Shown one piece after another: positions 22,298-30,597 of a DNA stretch of 30,597 bases. The stretch's first letter is position 1, and the number at the start of each line of letters is the position of its first letter. The translations under genes were made by a program, and so were the position numbers. The notes under the pieces are model-generated. The model was not told the DNA's origin. It saw only the letters and a list, made by a program, of their open reading frames with translations, and ran no database searches. Source of the DNA: WGOA01 sp964429745 (GTDB lineage Bacteria > Bacteroidota > Bacteroidia > Chitinophagales > BACL12); NCBI GenBank assembly GCA_964429745.1, contig CAYSDI010000038.1, positions 1 to 30,597 of the forward strand, in the 5' to 3' direction.

Positions 22298-25102
22298 ATG
22301 CCAAAAAAGAAGCAAGACGATCAGAACGGCCAGGGGAAAGGCCGCCAATCGAAGGGGACAGAGCCCGAAGTGCCCACAAACTCCCCGTCCGTTCCAGAAA
22401 CCATCAAGCCTTCTGTGTTTGTATCGGGTTTGTACGAGGATTGGTTCCTGGAGTACGCCAGCTACGTCATCCTGGAGCGCGCGGTGCCGCATGTGCTGGA
22501 CGGGCTCAAGCCTGTTCAGCGGCGCATTTTGCACGCCCTGCGCGAAATGGACGACGGTCGTTTTCACAAGGTGGCCAATGCTATCGGGCAAACGATGCAG
22601 TACCACCCTCACGGCGATGCGGCCATAGGAGACGCCTTGGTCAACCTGGGTCAGAAAGAACTTCTCATCGACACTCAAGGCAACTGGGGCGATGTGCGCA
22701 CCGGTGACGGAGCAGCAGCAGCGCGCTACATTGAGGCCAAACTGAGCAAGTTTGCGCTCACCGTCACGTTTAATGCCAAGATTACCGAATGGCAACTGAC
22801 TTACGATGGTCGCAAAAGGGAGCCGATCACCCTGCCCGCCAAGTTTCCGTTGCTCTTGGCCATGGGGGTCGAAGGTATTGCGGTGGGCCTGGCCACTAAA
22901 ATTCTGCCTCACAACTTTCGCGAACTCTGCAGGGCATCGATCAAGGTGCTGGAGGGCAAGCCAACCAAGTTGCTTCCGGATTTTCCGACGGGCGGCATAG
23001 CGGATGTTAGCGATTACCAGCAGGGCAAGCGCGGAGGCAAAGTTAGGGTGCGCGCAAGTATCGACATTCTGGATAAGAAAACTTTAGTTATCCGTGACAT
23101 ACCTTATGGTATCACAACGGCCACCCTGATGGATTCTATTGTCAAGGCCAGTGAGAAGGGCAAGATAAAGATTAAAAAGGTGGTGGATAATACCGCCGCC
23201 AATGTAGAAATTCTGGTGGAGCTTGGGCCTGATGCCAGCCCGGAAGTGACGCTTGATGCGCTGTATGCGTTTACCAATTGCGAGGTGTCAATCTCGCCCA
23301 ACGCCTGCGTCATTTTGGACGACAAGCCGCAGTTCCTCAGCGTGGATGAAATTTTGCGCATCAACGCCGAGCATACCCTGGAATTGCTTCGCCAGGAGCT
23401 CGAAATCCGCAAACAGGAGCTCGAGGAAAAGTGGCATTTCGCCTCTTTGGAAAAGATTTTCATCGAGAACCGAATTTACCGCGACATCGAGGAGTGCGAA
23501 ACCTGGGAAGCCGTCATTGAAGCCATTGATCGCGGGTTGGACCCCTTCAAACCCGGGCTGAACCGCGAAGTGACCACGGACGATATTGTGCGCCTGACGG
23601 AGATCAAAATCAAGCGCATCTCCAAATTCGACAGTTTTAAGGCAGACGAACACATCAAACGGCTGGAAGAGGAACTTGAGGAAGTCAAGCATCATCTTCG
23701 TCACCTGACGCCATATGCCATTCAATGGTTTGAAAATTTGCTCAAAGATTTTGGCGAAGGGCGGGAGCGCCGCACCCGACTGCAGGACTTTGAAACCATC
23801 CAGGCCGTTGCGGTGGCTGCTGCGAATGCCCGCCTTTTTGTAAACCGCGAAGAGGGCTTCATTGGTCACGGAATAAAAAAGGACGAATTTGTAGCGGAGT
23901 GTTCCGATCTGGATGATATTGTTGTTTTTCGCAAGGACGGCGTGTTGGTGGTCACTCGGATCGCCGACAAGAAATTTGTGGGAAAGGACATTTTGCATGT
24001 GAGCGTGTGGAAGAAAAACGACGACCGCACCACTTACAACTTAATTTACGCTGACGTACCCGGTGGGCGCAATTACGCCAAGCGCTTCCAGGTAACGGGC
24101 ATTACCCGCGACAAAGAATATCCCCTGGGCGCTTCGGAGAAAACCAAAGTGCTTTACCTGACCGCCAATCCAAATGGTGAGTCGGAAGTGGTGCAAATTC
24201 AATTGGCTCCAGGCGTGCGCGCGCATACCAAAACCTATGATTACGATTTTGCAGAACTCGAAGTCAAGGGCCGCTCCTCCAAGGGCAATATTGTGAGCAG
24301 GTACGCCATCCGCAAAGTGACCCGCAAGGAAATTGGCACGTCTACATTGGGAGGACGTGCCATTTGGTTAGACGAATCGGTGGGCCGGCTCAACACGGAA
24401 GGCCGCGGGCTGTCCTTGGGCGAGTTCGACACTGGCGATCAACTCCTGGCCATCTACCACGACGGAACTTGTGAATGGACCGGGTATGAAATGACTAATC
24501 GCTACGACATGGCCCGCTTGGAACGGCTTGAGAAATTCAACCCTGAATCCGTGTTCTCCGCTGTTCACCAGGACGGGGACAGCAAGGTATGGTACGTCAA
24601 GCGGTTTCAATTCGAAGGAGGGGTACCAGGTCGCGTCTACACCTTCATTAACGATAGCTCTGGTTCCCGGCTCGGCCTCATTACCAGTTTACCCGAGCCC
24701 GAGATCCTTTTTGCGGTCAAAGAAAAGGGGGGCAAGGAGGAGTACACCCTTCGCCTGGATCAGTTCATTGATGTCAAAGGATGGAAGGCCCAAGGCAACA
24801 GGCTAACTGCCGACCCGATTGTTGGCAAAATCAAGCTATTGAACCCCGAAGAAGCGCTGGACGAGGTTGCTGAGCCGGGGGTGCTGCCGCCGACTAACCA
24901 AGTGGAGTGGGATTTAGAAAAACCCTCGCCTAAGGCTTCGAAATCGGAGGCAAAAAGCCTTCCTGCGAGCAAAAACATCCCTGATACCCGAGCCAGGAAG
25001 TCCGACAACAAGCAAACGGACAAAAAGCAGGCCGCTAAAAAAGACGACAAGCGGAGCAACAAGAAAGGCCCCCGTGGCGGCGGAACTGGGACGCTGTTTT
25101 AG
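22298..25102 (+). CDS. parC: DNA topoisomerase IV subunit A
   Basis: DNA cleavage/rejoining subunit that pairs with the upstream ParE. 934 residues from the ATG at 22298. A charged, disordered lead (1-38) precedes the breakage-reunion domain: SYVILERAVPHVLDGLKPVQRR, then the quinolone-region motif HPHGDAAIGDALVNLGQ, and the catalytic Tyr134 in AARYIEAKLS. A coiled-coil stretch (about 365-390 and 445-470) fits the tower/coiled-coil gate. The C-terminal half (about 500-830) forms beta-pinwheel-like repeats (DDIVVFRKDGVLVVTRI, SSKGNIVSRYAI, GRGLSLGEFDTGDQLLAIY), as in Bacteroidota ParC. The last 70 residues are Lys/Ser/Asp-rich and disordered. At the position of E. coli GyrA Ser83 there is Ala. 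Confidence 0.94.
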   Translation: MPKKKQDDQNGQGKGRQSKGTEPEVPTNSPSVPETIKPSVFVSGLYEDWFLEYASYVILERAVPHVLDGLKPVQRRILHALREMDDGRFHKVANAIGQTMQYHPHGDAAIGDALVNLGQKELLIDTQGNWGDVRTGDGAAAARYIEAKLSKFALTVTFNAKITEWQLTYDGRKREPITLPAKFPLLLAMGVEGIAVGLATKILPHNFRELCRASIKVLEGKPTKLLPDFPTGGIADVSDYQQGKRGGKVRVRASIDILDKKTLVIRDIPYGITTATLMDSIVKASEKGKIKIKKVVDNTAANVEILVELGPDASPEVTLDALYAFTNCEVSISPNACVILDDKPQFLSVDEILRINAEHTLELLRQELEIRKQELEEKWHFASLEKIFIENRIYRDIEECETWEAVIEAIDRGLDPFKPGLNREVTTDDIVRLTEIKIKRISKFDSFKADEHIKRLEEELEEVKHHLRHLTPYAIQWFENLLKDFGEGRERRTRLQDFETIQAVAVAAANARLFVNREEGFIGHGIKKDEFVAECSDLDDIVVFRKDGVLVVTRIADKKFVGKDILHVSVWKKNDDRTTYNLIYADVPGGRNYAKRFQVTGITRDKEYPLGASEKTKVLYLTANPNGESEVVQIQLAPGVRAHTKTYDYDFAELEVKGRSSKGNIVSRYAIRKVTRKEIGTSTLGGRAIWLDESVGRLNTEGRGLSLGEFDTGDQLLAIYHDGTCEWTGYEMTNRYDMARLERLEKFNPESVFSAVHQDGDSKVWYVKRFQFEGGVPGRVYTFINDSSGSRLGLITSLPEPEILFAVKEKGGKEEYTLRLDQFIDVKGWKAQGNRLTADPIVGKIKLLNPEEALDEVAEPGVLPPTNQVEWDLEKPSPKASKSEAKSLPASKNIPDTRARKSDNKQTDKKQAAKKDDKRSNKKGPRGGGTGTLF

Positions 25103-25107
25103 CGCCT

Positions 25108-25173
25108 TTTGGCCACAAACCGGGCCCTGTTTGGCCACAAACCGGGCTATGTTTGGCAACTAACCAGACCCAT
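25108..25173. repeat. Three 22-bp tandem repeats just after parC
   Basis: Units begin at 25108, 25130 and 25152. The first two differ at two positions only (TTTGGCCACAAACCGGGC is shared). The third matches the first at 16 of 22 positions. The array starts five bases after the parC stop. No U-tract hairpin is present. The remaining bases to 25278 hold the promoter candidate of the next gene. Confidence 0.85.
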
Positions 25174-25213
25174 TTCGGAAACAATCCGTGCTTAGCGCCG
25201 TATGGAAAGCCCG

Positions 25214-25221
25214 TATCTTTG
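25214..25221 (+). promoter_or_regulatory. -7 promoter element for the second sulfotransferase
   Basis: TATCTTTG is an exact TAnnTTTG match 57 bases before the ATG at 25279. TTAG at 25192-25195, 18 bases upstream, is a one-mismatch -33 candidate. This suggests the gene has its own promoter rather than relying on parC readthrough. Confidence 0.5.
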
Positions 25222-25278
25222 TGGTTTTTAGGACTTCCGTAAGCACCCATTTCATGCACTTCTGCACCCCGTTCAACC

Positions 25279-26154
25279 ATGTCTGTTAAGAAAAAGGGCG
25301 AAAACTACGATCTGTTTCAAAAGGTCCGTCGCCGGCTCAACCTGGTCTACAACACGCAGGTGAACATGCTCACCAAGCGCGGTTCGTACGACAAAATTGG
25401 TATTTACTGCATGTTTATCGGGTATCCGCGCAGCGGTCATACGCTGATCGGCGCTTCGCTTGATGCCCACCCCAATGTAATTTTGGGGCATGAAATGGAT
25501 GCCTTGAAATACGTGATGAAGGGCGAAAGTCGCGATATGCTTTACTCGCGACTTCTAGGCATGTCCAAGACCTTCATCAGCATTGGCGGTCAGTGGATGG
25601 ACTACAACTACAAGATCCCTGGCATGTACCAGGGCAAGGCCACCGAGTTGAAAGTTATCGGAGACAAGAAGGGTGGCGGCTCCACCAATAAAATCCGCCG
25701 TGACCCTTCGCTTTTGGACAAGCTCAGCGCACTTGTGGGAGCTGACAAAATCCGGATGGTGCACGTGACACGCAACCCTTTCGACATTATTACTACCCGT
25801 GCCCGCGGTGGCAATCTGGTTATGGAGCAAGTGGGTGAGCCGGAATTGCGCCAGGCGGCCGACGATTTTTTCCTGGAAGCTGACACCGTAGCCATGATTA
25901 AGAACCGCGGCTTCCGGGTTATTGACGTGTCGCACGAAGCCTATATCCTGGACCCAATCACCGAATTGCGAAATCTTTGCCAGGCGCTGGATTTACCTGC
26001 AACCAAAGAGTATTTGGAAACCTGCGCAACCATTGTTTTCGACAAGCCCAAAAAGAGTCGGTTGGGGATACCGTGGCCTGATAGCTTGAAGCATGAAGTG
26101 CAGCAACGCATCAATACCTACGATTTCTTGCGCGGCTATACCTGGGAGAGTTAA
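25279..26154 (+). CDS. Sulfotransferase domain protein
   Basis: A 291-residue PAPS-dependent sulfotransferase-fold protein from an ATG at 25279. The phosphosulfate-binding loop is FIGYPRSGHTLIGASL (residues 46-61), followed by LDAHPNV, a common sequel. The 3'-phosphate site is VHVTRNPFDIITTRARGG (R165, D169, T172/T173). The first 40 residues are basic and helical, without signal peptide or membrane segment. It is longer on the N-side and clearly different in motif detail from the sulfotransferase at 10043, so the two are not recent duplicates. The acceptor is unknown. It is preceded by its own promoter candidate and converges on the tlpA-like gene with a 60-bp gap. Confidence 0.85.
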   Translation: MSVKKKGENYDLFQKVRRRLNLVYNTQVNMLTKRGSYDKIGIYCMFIGYPRSGHTLIGASLDAHPNVILGHEMDALKYVMKGESRDMLYSRLLGMSKTFISIGGQWMDYNYKIPGMYQGKATELKVIGDKKGGGSTNKIRRDPSLLDKLSALVGADKIRMVHVTRNPFDIITTRARGGNLVMEQVGEPELRQAADDFFLEADTVAMIKNRGFRVIDVSHEAYILDPITELRNLCQALDLPATKEYLETCATIVFDKPKKSRLGIPWPDSLKHEVQQRINTYDFLRGYTWES

Positions 26155-26214
26155 TGCGGCATCTCCCGAAACGCAGCATTTGGCTTCAACCAGACGACAG
26201 ACCGCGATGCTCTG

Positions 26215-26724
26215 TCAGTTAACCAGCCTCCGAAAGCGGGTCAGCATGGCAGGCGAACTCCACTTTTCGACCCCTACTTTTTTATAGACGACTACCCCGT
26301 CTCGGTTGTAGAGCAGGGTGGTGGGGTAGGTATACACGCCTAATTCGGCCAGACTTTCCGTTCGCAGGTAGGTGAGCCCGTTAGGGCGTTTGCTCTGAAA
26401 ATCGCGGATGAGGGCAGCCGGTTCATCGGAAACTAAAACGAATATGAAACCTTCAGGCTCCAACGCTGCCCGTCCAGCGTCAAGGTCGGGCATTTCCTGT
26501 CGGCAGGGTGGGCACCAGGTTTGCCAAAAGTTGACCACCACTGCCTTGCCAGCCAGGCTGCTTGGATCGATGGGTTGGCCATCAAGATCCATGAGCGGCA
26601 GTGCTGCTAACTCCGGCTCAGGAGCAATTCGGTAGCGATCGTAAAGCCACCAGCCACCGATGGCCACAATCAAAAGGATGCCTGCGAAAATCAGCGTTTG
26701 CGTTCGGTTACTTATAAAACTCAT
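26215..26724 (-). CDS. Membrane-anchored TlpA/ResA-like thioredoxin
   Basis: A 169-residue periplasmic thiol:disulfide oxidoreductase tethered by one N-terminal membrane segment (residues 10-27, TLIFAGILLIVAIGGWWLY). The thioredoxin fold spans about 38-168 with the active site W70-C71-P-P-C74 in NFWQTWCPPCRQEMP, and a cis-Pro in VYTYPTTLLYN. Such proteins reduce or isomerise cysteines, for example in cytochrome c maturation; no cytochrome genes are nearby, so the partner is unknown. The ATG at 26724 is the only start that keeps the anchor at the N-terminus. It is divergent from the DUF885 gene. It contrasts with the cysteine-less thioredoxin-like protein at 4246. Confidence 0.92.
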   Translation of the reverse strand: MSFISNRTQTLIFAGILLIVAIGGWWLYDRYRIAPEPELAALPLMDLDGQPIDPSSLAGKAVVVNFWQTWCPPCRQEMPDLDAGRAALEPEGFIFVLVSDEPAALIRDFQSKRPNGLTYLRTESLAELGVYTYPTTLLYNRDGVVVYKKVGVEKWSSPAMLTRFRRLVN

Positions 26725-26820
26725 ACGTTATTTATAAATTTTGATTCAGGATTGAAGGTGCCAAGGCGGCTTATCCACCAGCGGCATAAACCTGAATACG
26801 CGCTTGCGAGTACGGCCCGG

Positions 26821-26828
26821 CAAAGGTA
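26821..26828 (-). promoter_or_regulatory. Candidate -7 element for the tlpA-like gene
   Basis: Read on the minus strand, the bases are TACCTTTG, an exact TAnnTTTG match about 97 bases before the ATG at 26724. No matching TTTG at -33 was found, so confidence is limited. Confidence 0.35.
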
Positions 26829-26935
26829 CCCACCGTTGGTGCAATACCCTTTCTGGCCCTTTGATTTCGAGTGTTCCGTTTTACCTTTCAGAACCATTCT
26901 GTACCGATACTTCTGCCAAACCTCAATATCCCGCC

Positions 26936-28819
26936 ATGAATGTTTCTCTATTGACATCGTTTCATCAGCCATGCTTGCCTGTTGAACAAGCCGGGATCCC
27001 GTTAAAGCCACTTGCATCATGGCCTTTTCGGGGCATCCTTGCCTTCGCCAAGTTGACGTCAGCCCTGCTTTTGACTTTTTTAGCAGGCTGTGGGTCCGGA
27101 CCTGATAAGGACACTACAGGAACCAACAGCACCGATAAATTGAACGCACTGTACGAGGACTACCGACAGTTTTGCATGCGCAACTACCCGGAATGGGCCA
27201 CTTACGAAGGGGATCACCGGTACAGCGACCGGCTTACTGACTGGCGTCCGGAAGCATTTGCTGCGCGTATGGACTCGCTTCGCAGTTTTCTGCAGCGTGC
27301 GGAACAAACGGACTCAGCAGCCCTCTCTCCGGGCGACCATTTAAACCGCGACCTCTTTATTCGAGAAATGGATCTCGCGCTGGAGGCGCTGGCCTTTCGA
27401 CCGGAATACCAACCTTTTGGGCAGCAATCCGGTCCGCACATTGACTTTCCGCAAATTGTAGAAATTCAACCGCTGGAAAAACCCTCCGATTTTGCCGCGT
27501 ATTTTAAGCGGCTCGAAAGGTTTCCGGAGCTGCTGATCGCCTGCGAAACCAATGCTCGTCAGGGCATCGCAGCCGGGCAGGTGCCACCGCGAATTTTAAT
27601 AGAGCAAGTGTTGCAGCAATGCCAAACCATGGCAAGTTATACGGTGGAAGGGTCTCCGTTCTACAGGCCGTTGATCGGCCGCAAAGAGACCTTTGGATCA
27701 GAATACGACGCCCTTGATGCCGAACTCCGCCGCCTGATCCAAACGGCCATTCAACCGGCTTACCAGCGCCTGACGGCATTTCTGGAAAGCGAATACCTGC
27801 CGGCTTGCCGCGAAGAGCCCGGCATTTCCGCCCTGCCCGACGGGGCTGCGCGCTATGCCTATGCGGTAAAAAGCCACACTACCCTGTCGCTGACTCCGGA
27901 CCAAATCTTTGCCATCGGCATGGAAGAAGTGGCGGCGATTCAGACCCAAATGGAGGGCATCAAAACGCAAACGGGGTTCAACGGCACGCTGGATGAATTT
28001 TTGGCGTATCTGCGCACTGATCCCCAATTTTACTACACGGACAAAGCGCCCATGATGGCCGAGTACCGGGCCATTCTGGACAAAATGGATGCTTCCCTGC
28101 CCACGCTTTTCGGGCGCTTGCCGCAAGCTCCTTATGGCCTTAAAGAAATTGAGGAGTACCGCGCAGCCAGTGCACCGCAAGCCTATTATTATTCAGCCCC
28201 CGAGGATGGTTCCAGACCGGGCTATTTCTACGTCAACACTACGCGGTTGGAAGCGCGTCCTAAGTATACCATGACGGCTCTGGCGCTGCACGAGGCAGTT
28301 CCCGGACACCACCTCCAAATCGCCATTGCACAAGAGCTGGAGGAAATGCCCTGGTTTCGCCGCAACATCAGCAGCACCGCTTTTGTAGAAGGTTGGGGGC
28401 TGTACGCGGAATCGCTCGGGTTTGAGGCGGGCTTGTACGATGATCCCTACCAGCATTTCGGGGCTTTGGCTTTCAGTATGTGGCGTGCCTGCCGTTTAGT
28501 GGTGGATGTGGGGCTGCACCACAAAGGCTGGAGCCGCGAGGAAGCGGTAACTTTCATGTTGGACCACACCGCCAACAGCGAAGCCGATGTTCGCTCCGAA
28601 GTGGACCGCTACATCGCCTGGCCTGGCCAGGCGTTGGCCTACAAGATTGGCGAGCGCAAAATCATGGAATTGCGGCGCCGTGCAGAAGCCGAAATGGGCG
28701 CTCAGTTTGACGTGAAGACTTTCCACGATAGGCTGTTGGAGCAGGGACCTTTGCCCTTGCCGCTGCTCGAGGAGCGCATGAATGCCTGGATGCTGGCCGC
28801 GCGGGACGACGCTTCCTGA
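26936..28819 (+). CDS. DUF885 family lipoprotein, probable zinc peptidase
   Basis: A 627-residue envelope protein. The DUF885 domain fills residues about 65-620 and carries the metal-binding motif HEAVPGHHLQ (H452, E453, H458/H459) and VEGWGLYAES with E485 as the likely further ligand, the pattern of a gluzincin-like metallopeptidase; function in most family members is not characterised. I chose the ATG at 26936 (MNVSLLTSF); the frame is open back to 26804, but that part covers the promoter region of the divergent gene. A hydrophobic stretch, LTSALLLTFLAGC, ends in a lipobox with Cys52, so it is a predicted lipoprotein, although the segment before the hydrophobic core is long (about 38 residues) and a later, non-ATG start cannot be excluded. 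Ends convergent with the T9SS gene at a shared terminator. Confidence 0.88.
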   Translation: MNVSLLTSFHQPCLPVEQAGIPLKPLASWPFRGILAFAKLTSALLLTFLAGCGSGPDKDTTGTNSTDKLNALYEDYRQFCMRNYPEWATYEGDHRYSDRLTDWRPEAFAARMDSLRSFLQRAEQTDSAALSPGDHLNRDLFIREMDLALEALAFRPEYQPFGQQSGPHIDFPQIVEIQPLEKPSDFAAYFKRLERFPELLIACETNARQGIAAGQVPPRILIEQVLQQCQTMASYTVEGSPFYRPLIGRKETFGSEYDALDAELRRLIQTAIQPAYQRLTAFLESEYLPACREEPGISALPDGAARYAYAVKSHTTLSLTPDQIFAIGMEEVAAIQTQMEGIKTQTGFNGTLDEFLAYLRTDPQFYYTDKAPMMAEYRAILDKMDASLPTLFGRLPQAPYGLKEIEEYRAASAPQAYYYSAPEDGSRPGYFYVNTTRLEARPKYTMTALALHEAVPGHHLQIAIAQELEEMPWFRRNISSTAFVEGWGLYAESLGFEAGLYDDPYQHFGALAFSMWRACRLVVDVGLHHKGWSREEAVTFMLDHTANSEADVRSEVDRYIAWPGQALAYKIGERKIMELRRRAEAEMGAQFDVKTFHDRLLEQGPLPLPLLEERMNAWMLAARDDAS

Positions 28820-28876
28820 AGCCGATGCTTCGCTATTGCTGGTCCCGTTGCTGCGGACACCGGGCGCTTTTCGCCC

Positions 28877-28912
28877 AAAAAAAACAAGCCCTGCCAACAT
28901 TGGCAGGGCTTG
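28877..28912 (-). terminator. Intrinsic terminator between the DUF885 and T9SS genes
   Basis: CAAGCCCTGCCAA (28885-28897) pairs perfectly with TTGGCAGGGCTTG (28900-28912). The run of eight A at 28877-28884 is a U-tract on the minus strand, so it terminates the minus-strand gene ending at 28938. The stem may also stop the plus-strand DUF885 transcript. Confidence 0.88.
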
Positions 28913-28937
28913 CTGATTATAACGGGGTAAGGGCGCC

Positions 28938-30597
28938 TTAGCGCTGCACCACCATGGTGCGCACGCCGGCGGAGCGACCCTGATCATCGCTGAGCTGAAT
29001 CAGGTACATGCCTGGCTCCAGTTGGCTCACACCAATGCGAGTATCGCCTTGCAGGTTCCACTGGCCCACCAAGCGACCGCTGAGGTCTGTTGCGCTAACC
29101 GTGTTGACAGTTGAAGGAATACCCGTCAGATCTATATAGGTCTGTGCAGGGTTGGGGGTCAGGCTCCAGTTGGTCGTGGAAACATGGGCCAGACGGGTCG
29201 TCGGCATAGTGAAGCTCTGCGGACCTCCAAAGTCTGAAGTAACCGTAGAGCCAAAGCAGAATGCACGGACGCGGAACTCGTAGGTATCTCCTGGGCTGAA
29301 TACGTTAAAGTTGAGGCTGGTACTGGACGTTCCCCGGTTTCTCCAGGTGCTGCCGATGCGTCGGCCCTGGAATTGATAGCCGTCGGCATTGGCCACGGGA
29401 TCCCAGCTCAGGACAGCCGAGGTTGGACTGATCAGAGTGGCCGTCAAATTGATCGGTGCATCGCAAATGGGTGTGGCATTCTCGCTGATTTGGACAGTGA
29501 CACCAGCTTGTGCGCAGGCGCCCTGGTTGTCGCAAACCGAATAGAGGTAACCATCCACGCCGAAGTACCCGGTATTGGGTGTGTAGGTAATGCTGCCATC
29601 GGCATTGGCAAGCGCCGTGCCATTCAAGGGAGCCGTAACAATGGTTACGGAAGAGGGCACCAGCGTACCATCAATATCTCCGTCATTGGCCAGAACGAAG
29701 GTAGTCACTGCCACATCCTGTCCCGTGCTGTCGCTGTTGGCTAAAACAGTCGGAGCATCGTTTACGGAGGCAATGGTCAGGCTAACTGCAGCCTGAGCAC
29801 AAGCACCCGACGTATTGCATACGCGGTACACGTAGGAATCGGCACCGAAGTAGTTGGCATCAGGCTGGTACCCAATGCGCCCGTCAGCCAAAACATTGGT
29901 GTTGCCATGGTCAGGCGCCGTAATAATAATTACGCTGGAAGGATCCAGGGTTCCATCGGGATCGCTGTCGTTGGCCAGCACGTCCGTGATTACACTGCCA
30001 TCTTCGAGCAGGTTGTCGGTGTCGTTTTCGGCGGTGATGGTGTTGCGCGGCGATTCCGGGCGGCTCAGGCTGGTAGCAAAAGCCGTAGTATTGCTCGCAT
30101 CGTAAAGCACAATGCGGTCAATCTTAAACTTAGTGGAACGGCCGGAGAACTGGAAGCGGTAAACGCCCGCTGCAGGGAAGTCCGTGTAAATGTTGTGGGG
30201 GTTGTTGTCAACCGTGGAACTGTTCCAGGTCCAGGTGTCGTTGTCTACGTTTTGGTAACATTTGACGTACGCCGTACCGAGAGAGGTATACACCCCACCT
30301 TTTTCGCGCAGCGCACCGTTGTCCGGGAAACGCACCCATACGTCGTTGTGTTCGGTCCGGTTGGGAGCCGCGGAACGGATTTGCAGGCGGTAGCGACCGG
30401 GATTGGTAATCAGCACTTCGTAAGTAATGATATCCGTTCCCGCGGCGATGGCTCCTGTGAAAGGATCACCAGTTTTCCATTCAATGTAGTAGTCGCCCGT
30501 GTAGCCGGCAACGCTGGTGTTCAGGTCCCAGTTACCCACCACAGGTTGGCTTTCGGCCTCCATGACGACAAGGCCACCAATTTCCACGAAGGCTCCG
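28938..30597 (-). CDS. T9SS-exported multidomain surface protein, N-terminus outside window
   Basis: At least 553 residues of a larger protein; the frame runs off the right edge, so the true start is not seen (the GTG at 30587 is only an internal codon). In order: a carbohydrate-binding-like beta-sandwich beginning VVMEAESQP (30575 to about 30100; CBM6/CBM35-like, with IRSAAPNRTEHNDVWVRF), two cadherin-like/bacterial Ig repeats of about 92 residues (ITDVLANDSDPDG...GYQPDANYFGADSYVYRVC and TTFVLANDGDIDG...TYTPNTGYFGVDGYLYSVC), a fibronectin type III domain (about 29470-29206, PTSAVLSWDPVANADGYQF), and a Por-type sorting domain (LTPNPAQTYIDLTG...GMYLIQLSDDQG) ending at the stop. This tail directs export by the type IX system and cell-surface attachment. 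The Asp-rich loops of the cadherin-like repeats may bind calcium. The enzymatic or adhesive N-terminal part is missing. Confidence 0.88.
   Translation of the reverse strand, partial: GAFVEIGGLVVMEAESQPVVGNWDLNTSVAGYTGDYYIEWKTGDPFTGAIAAGTDIITYEVLITNPGRYRLQIRSAAPNRTEHNDVWVRFPDNGALREKGGVYTSLGTAYVKCYQNVDNDTWTWNSSTVDNNPHNIYTDFPAAGVYRFQFSGRSTKFKIDRIVLYDASNTTAFATSLSRPESPRNTITAENDTDNLLEDGSVITDVLANDSDPDGTLDPSSVIIITAPDHGNTNVLADGRIGYQPDANYFGADSYVYRVCNTSGACAQAAVSLTIASVNDAPTVLANSDSTGQDVAVTTFVLANDGDIDGTLVPSSVTIVTAPLNGTALANADGSITYTPNTGYFGVDGYLYSVCDNQGACAQAGVTVQISENATPICDAPINLTATLISPTSAVLSWDPVANADGYQFQGRRIGSTWRNRGTSSTSLNFNVFSPGDTYEFRVRAFCFGSTVTSDFGGPQSFTMPTTRLAHVSTTNWSLTPNPAQTYIDLTGIPSTVNTVSATDLSGRLVGQWNLQGDTRIGVSQLEPGMYLIQLSDDQGRSAGVRTMVVQR

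Overview
The window looks like a piece of a Bacteroidota chromosome, most likely from the Saprospiria/Lewinella-like part of the phylum (inference). Four things point there: a protein ending in a type IX secretion (Por-type) sorting domain, a Bacteroidota-style LptD, adjacent topoisomerase IV parE-parC genes, and several TAnnTTTG-type -7 promoter elements instead of classical -10 boxes. Base composition is moderately GC-rich and mostly even. I see no insertion sequence, prophage, CRISPR array, tRNA or rRNA.

Layout. 1-1082 (minus, cut by the left edge) is an exported N-acetylmuramoyl-L-alanine amidase with a Q/P/A/K-rich repeat tail. Divergent from it is lptD (1348-4161, TTG start), followed by a 23-bp tandem array that appears to grow out of the lptD stop region. 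Next come two minus-strand genes, a DUF4197 lipoprotein and an exported protein with a thioredoxin-like domain lacking both catalytic cysteines (5321-6061 and 4246-5286). cinA (6235-7485) converges on a small outer-membrane beta-barrel gene (7593-8204, minus), with a strong hairpin between them. A 366-bp AT-rich gap with short GTCAAC repeats leads to a 2-oxoacid dehydrogenase E2 gene (8571-10043), which overlaps a sulfotransferase gene by one base (10043-10939).

A drug-efflux-type cassette follows. It has a perfect 10-bp inverted repeat (10945-10968), a TetR regulator, a periplasmic adaptor and a 1510-residue protein that joins an RND inner-membrane permease to a TolC-like outer-membrane factor through an internal signal-peptide-like segment. 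This fusion puts the two membrane ends of a tripartite pump in one reading frame and is the most unusual feature here.

After the pump come divergent lipid enzymes: a sterol-desaturase-family hydroxylase (17551-18852, minus) and an acyl-CoA desaturase (19013-20143, TTG start). Topoisomerase IV follows (parE 20369-22282, parC 22298-25102), then a second tandem array (3 x 22 bp) just after the parC stop. The right end holds a second, different sulfotransferase (25279-26154), a membrane-anchored TlpA-like thioredoxin (26215-26724, minus), a DUF885 lipoprotein peptidase candidate (26936-28819), a bidirectional hairpin terminator, and the C-terminal part of a large T9SS-exported adhesin-like protein (28938-30597, minus, cut by the right edge).

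Most of the genes concern the cell envelope: peptidoglycan cleavage, LPS export, efflux, lipid desaturation/hydroxylation, sulfation and periplasmic redox. No single cluster here is clearly a new defence or biosynthetic system. The best leads are the RND-TolC fusion, the cysteine-less thioredoxin-like protein, and the two short tandem arrays next to stop codons.
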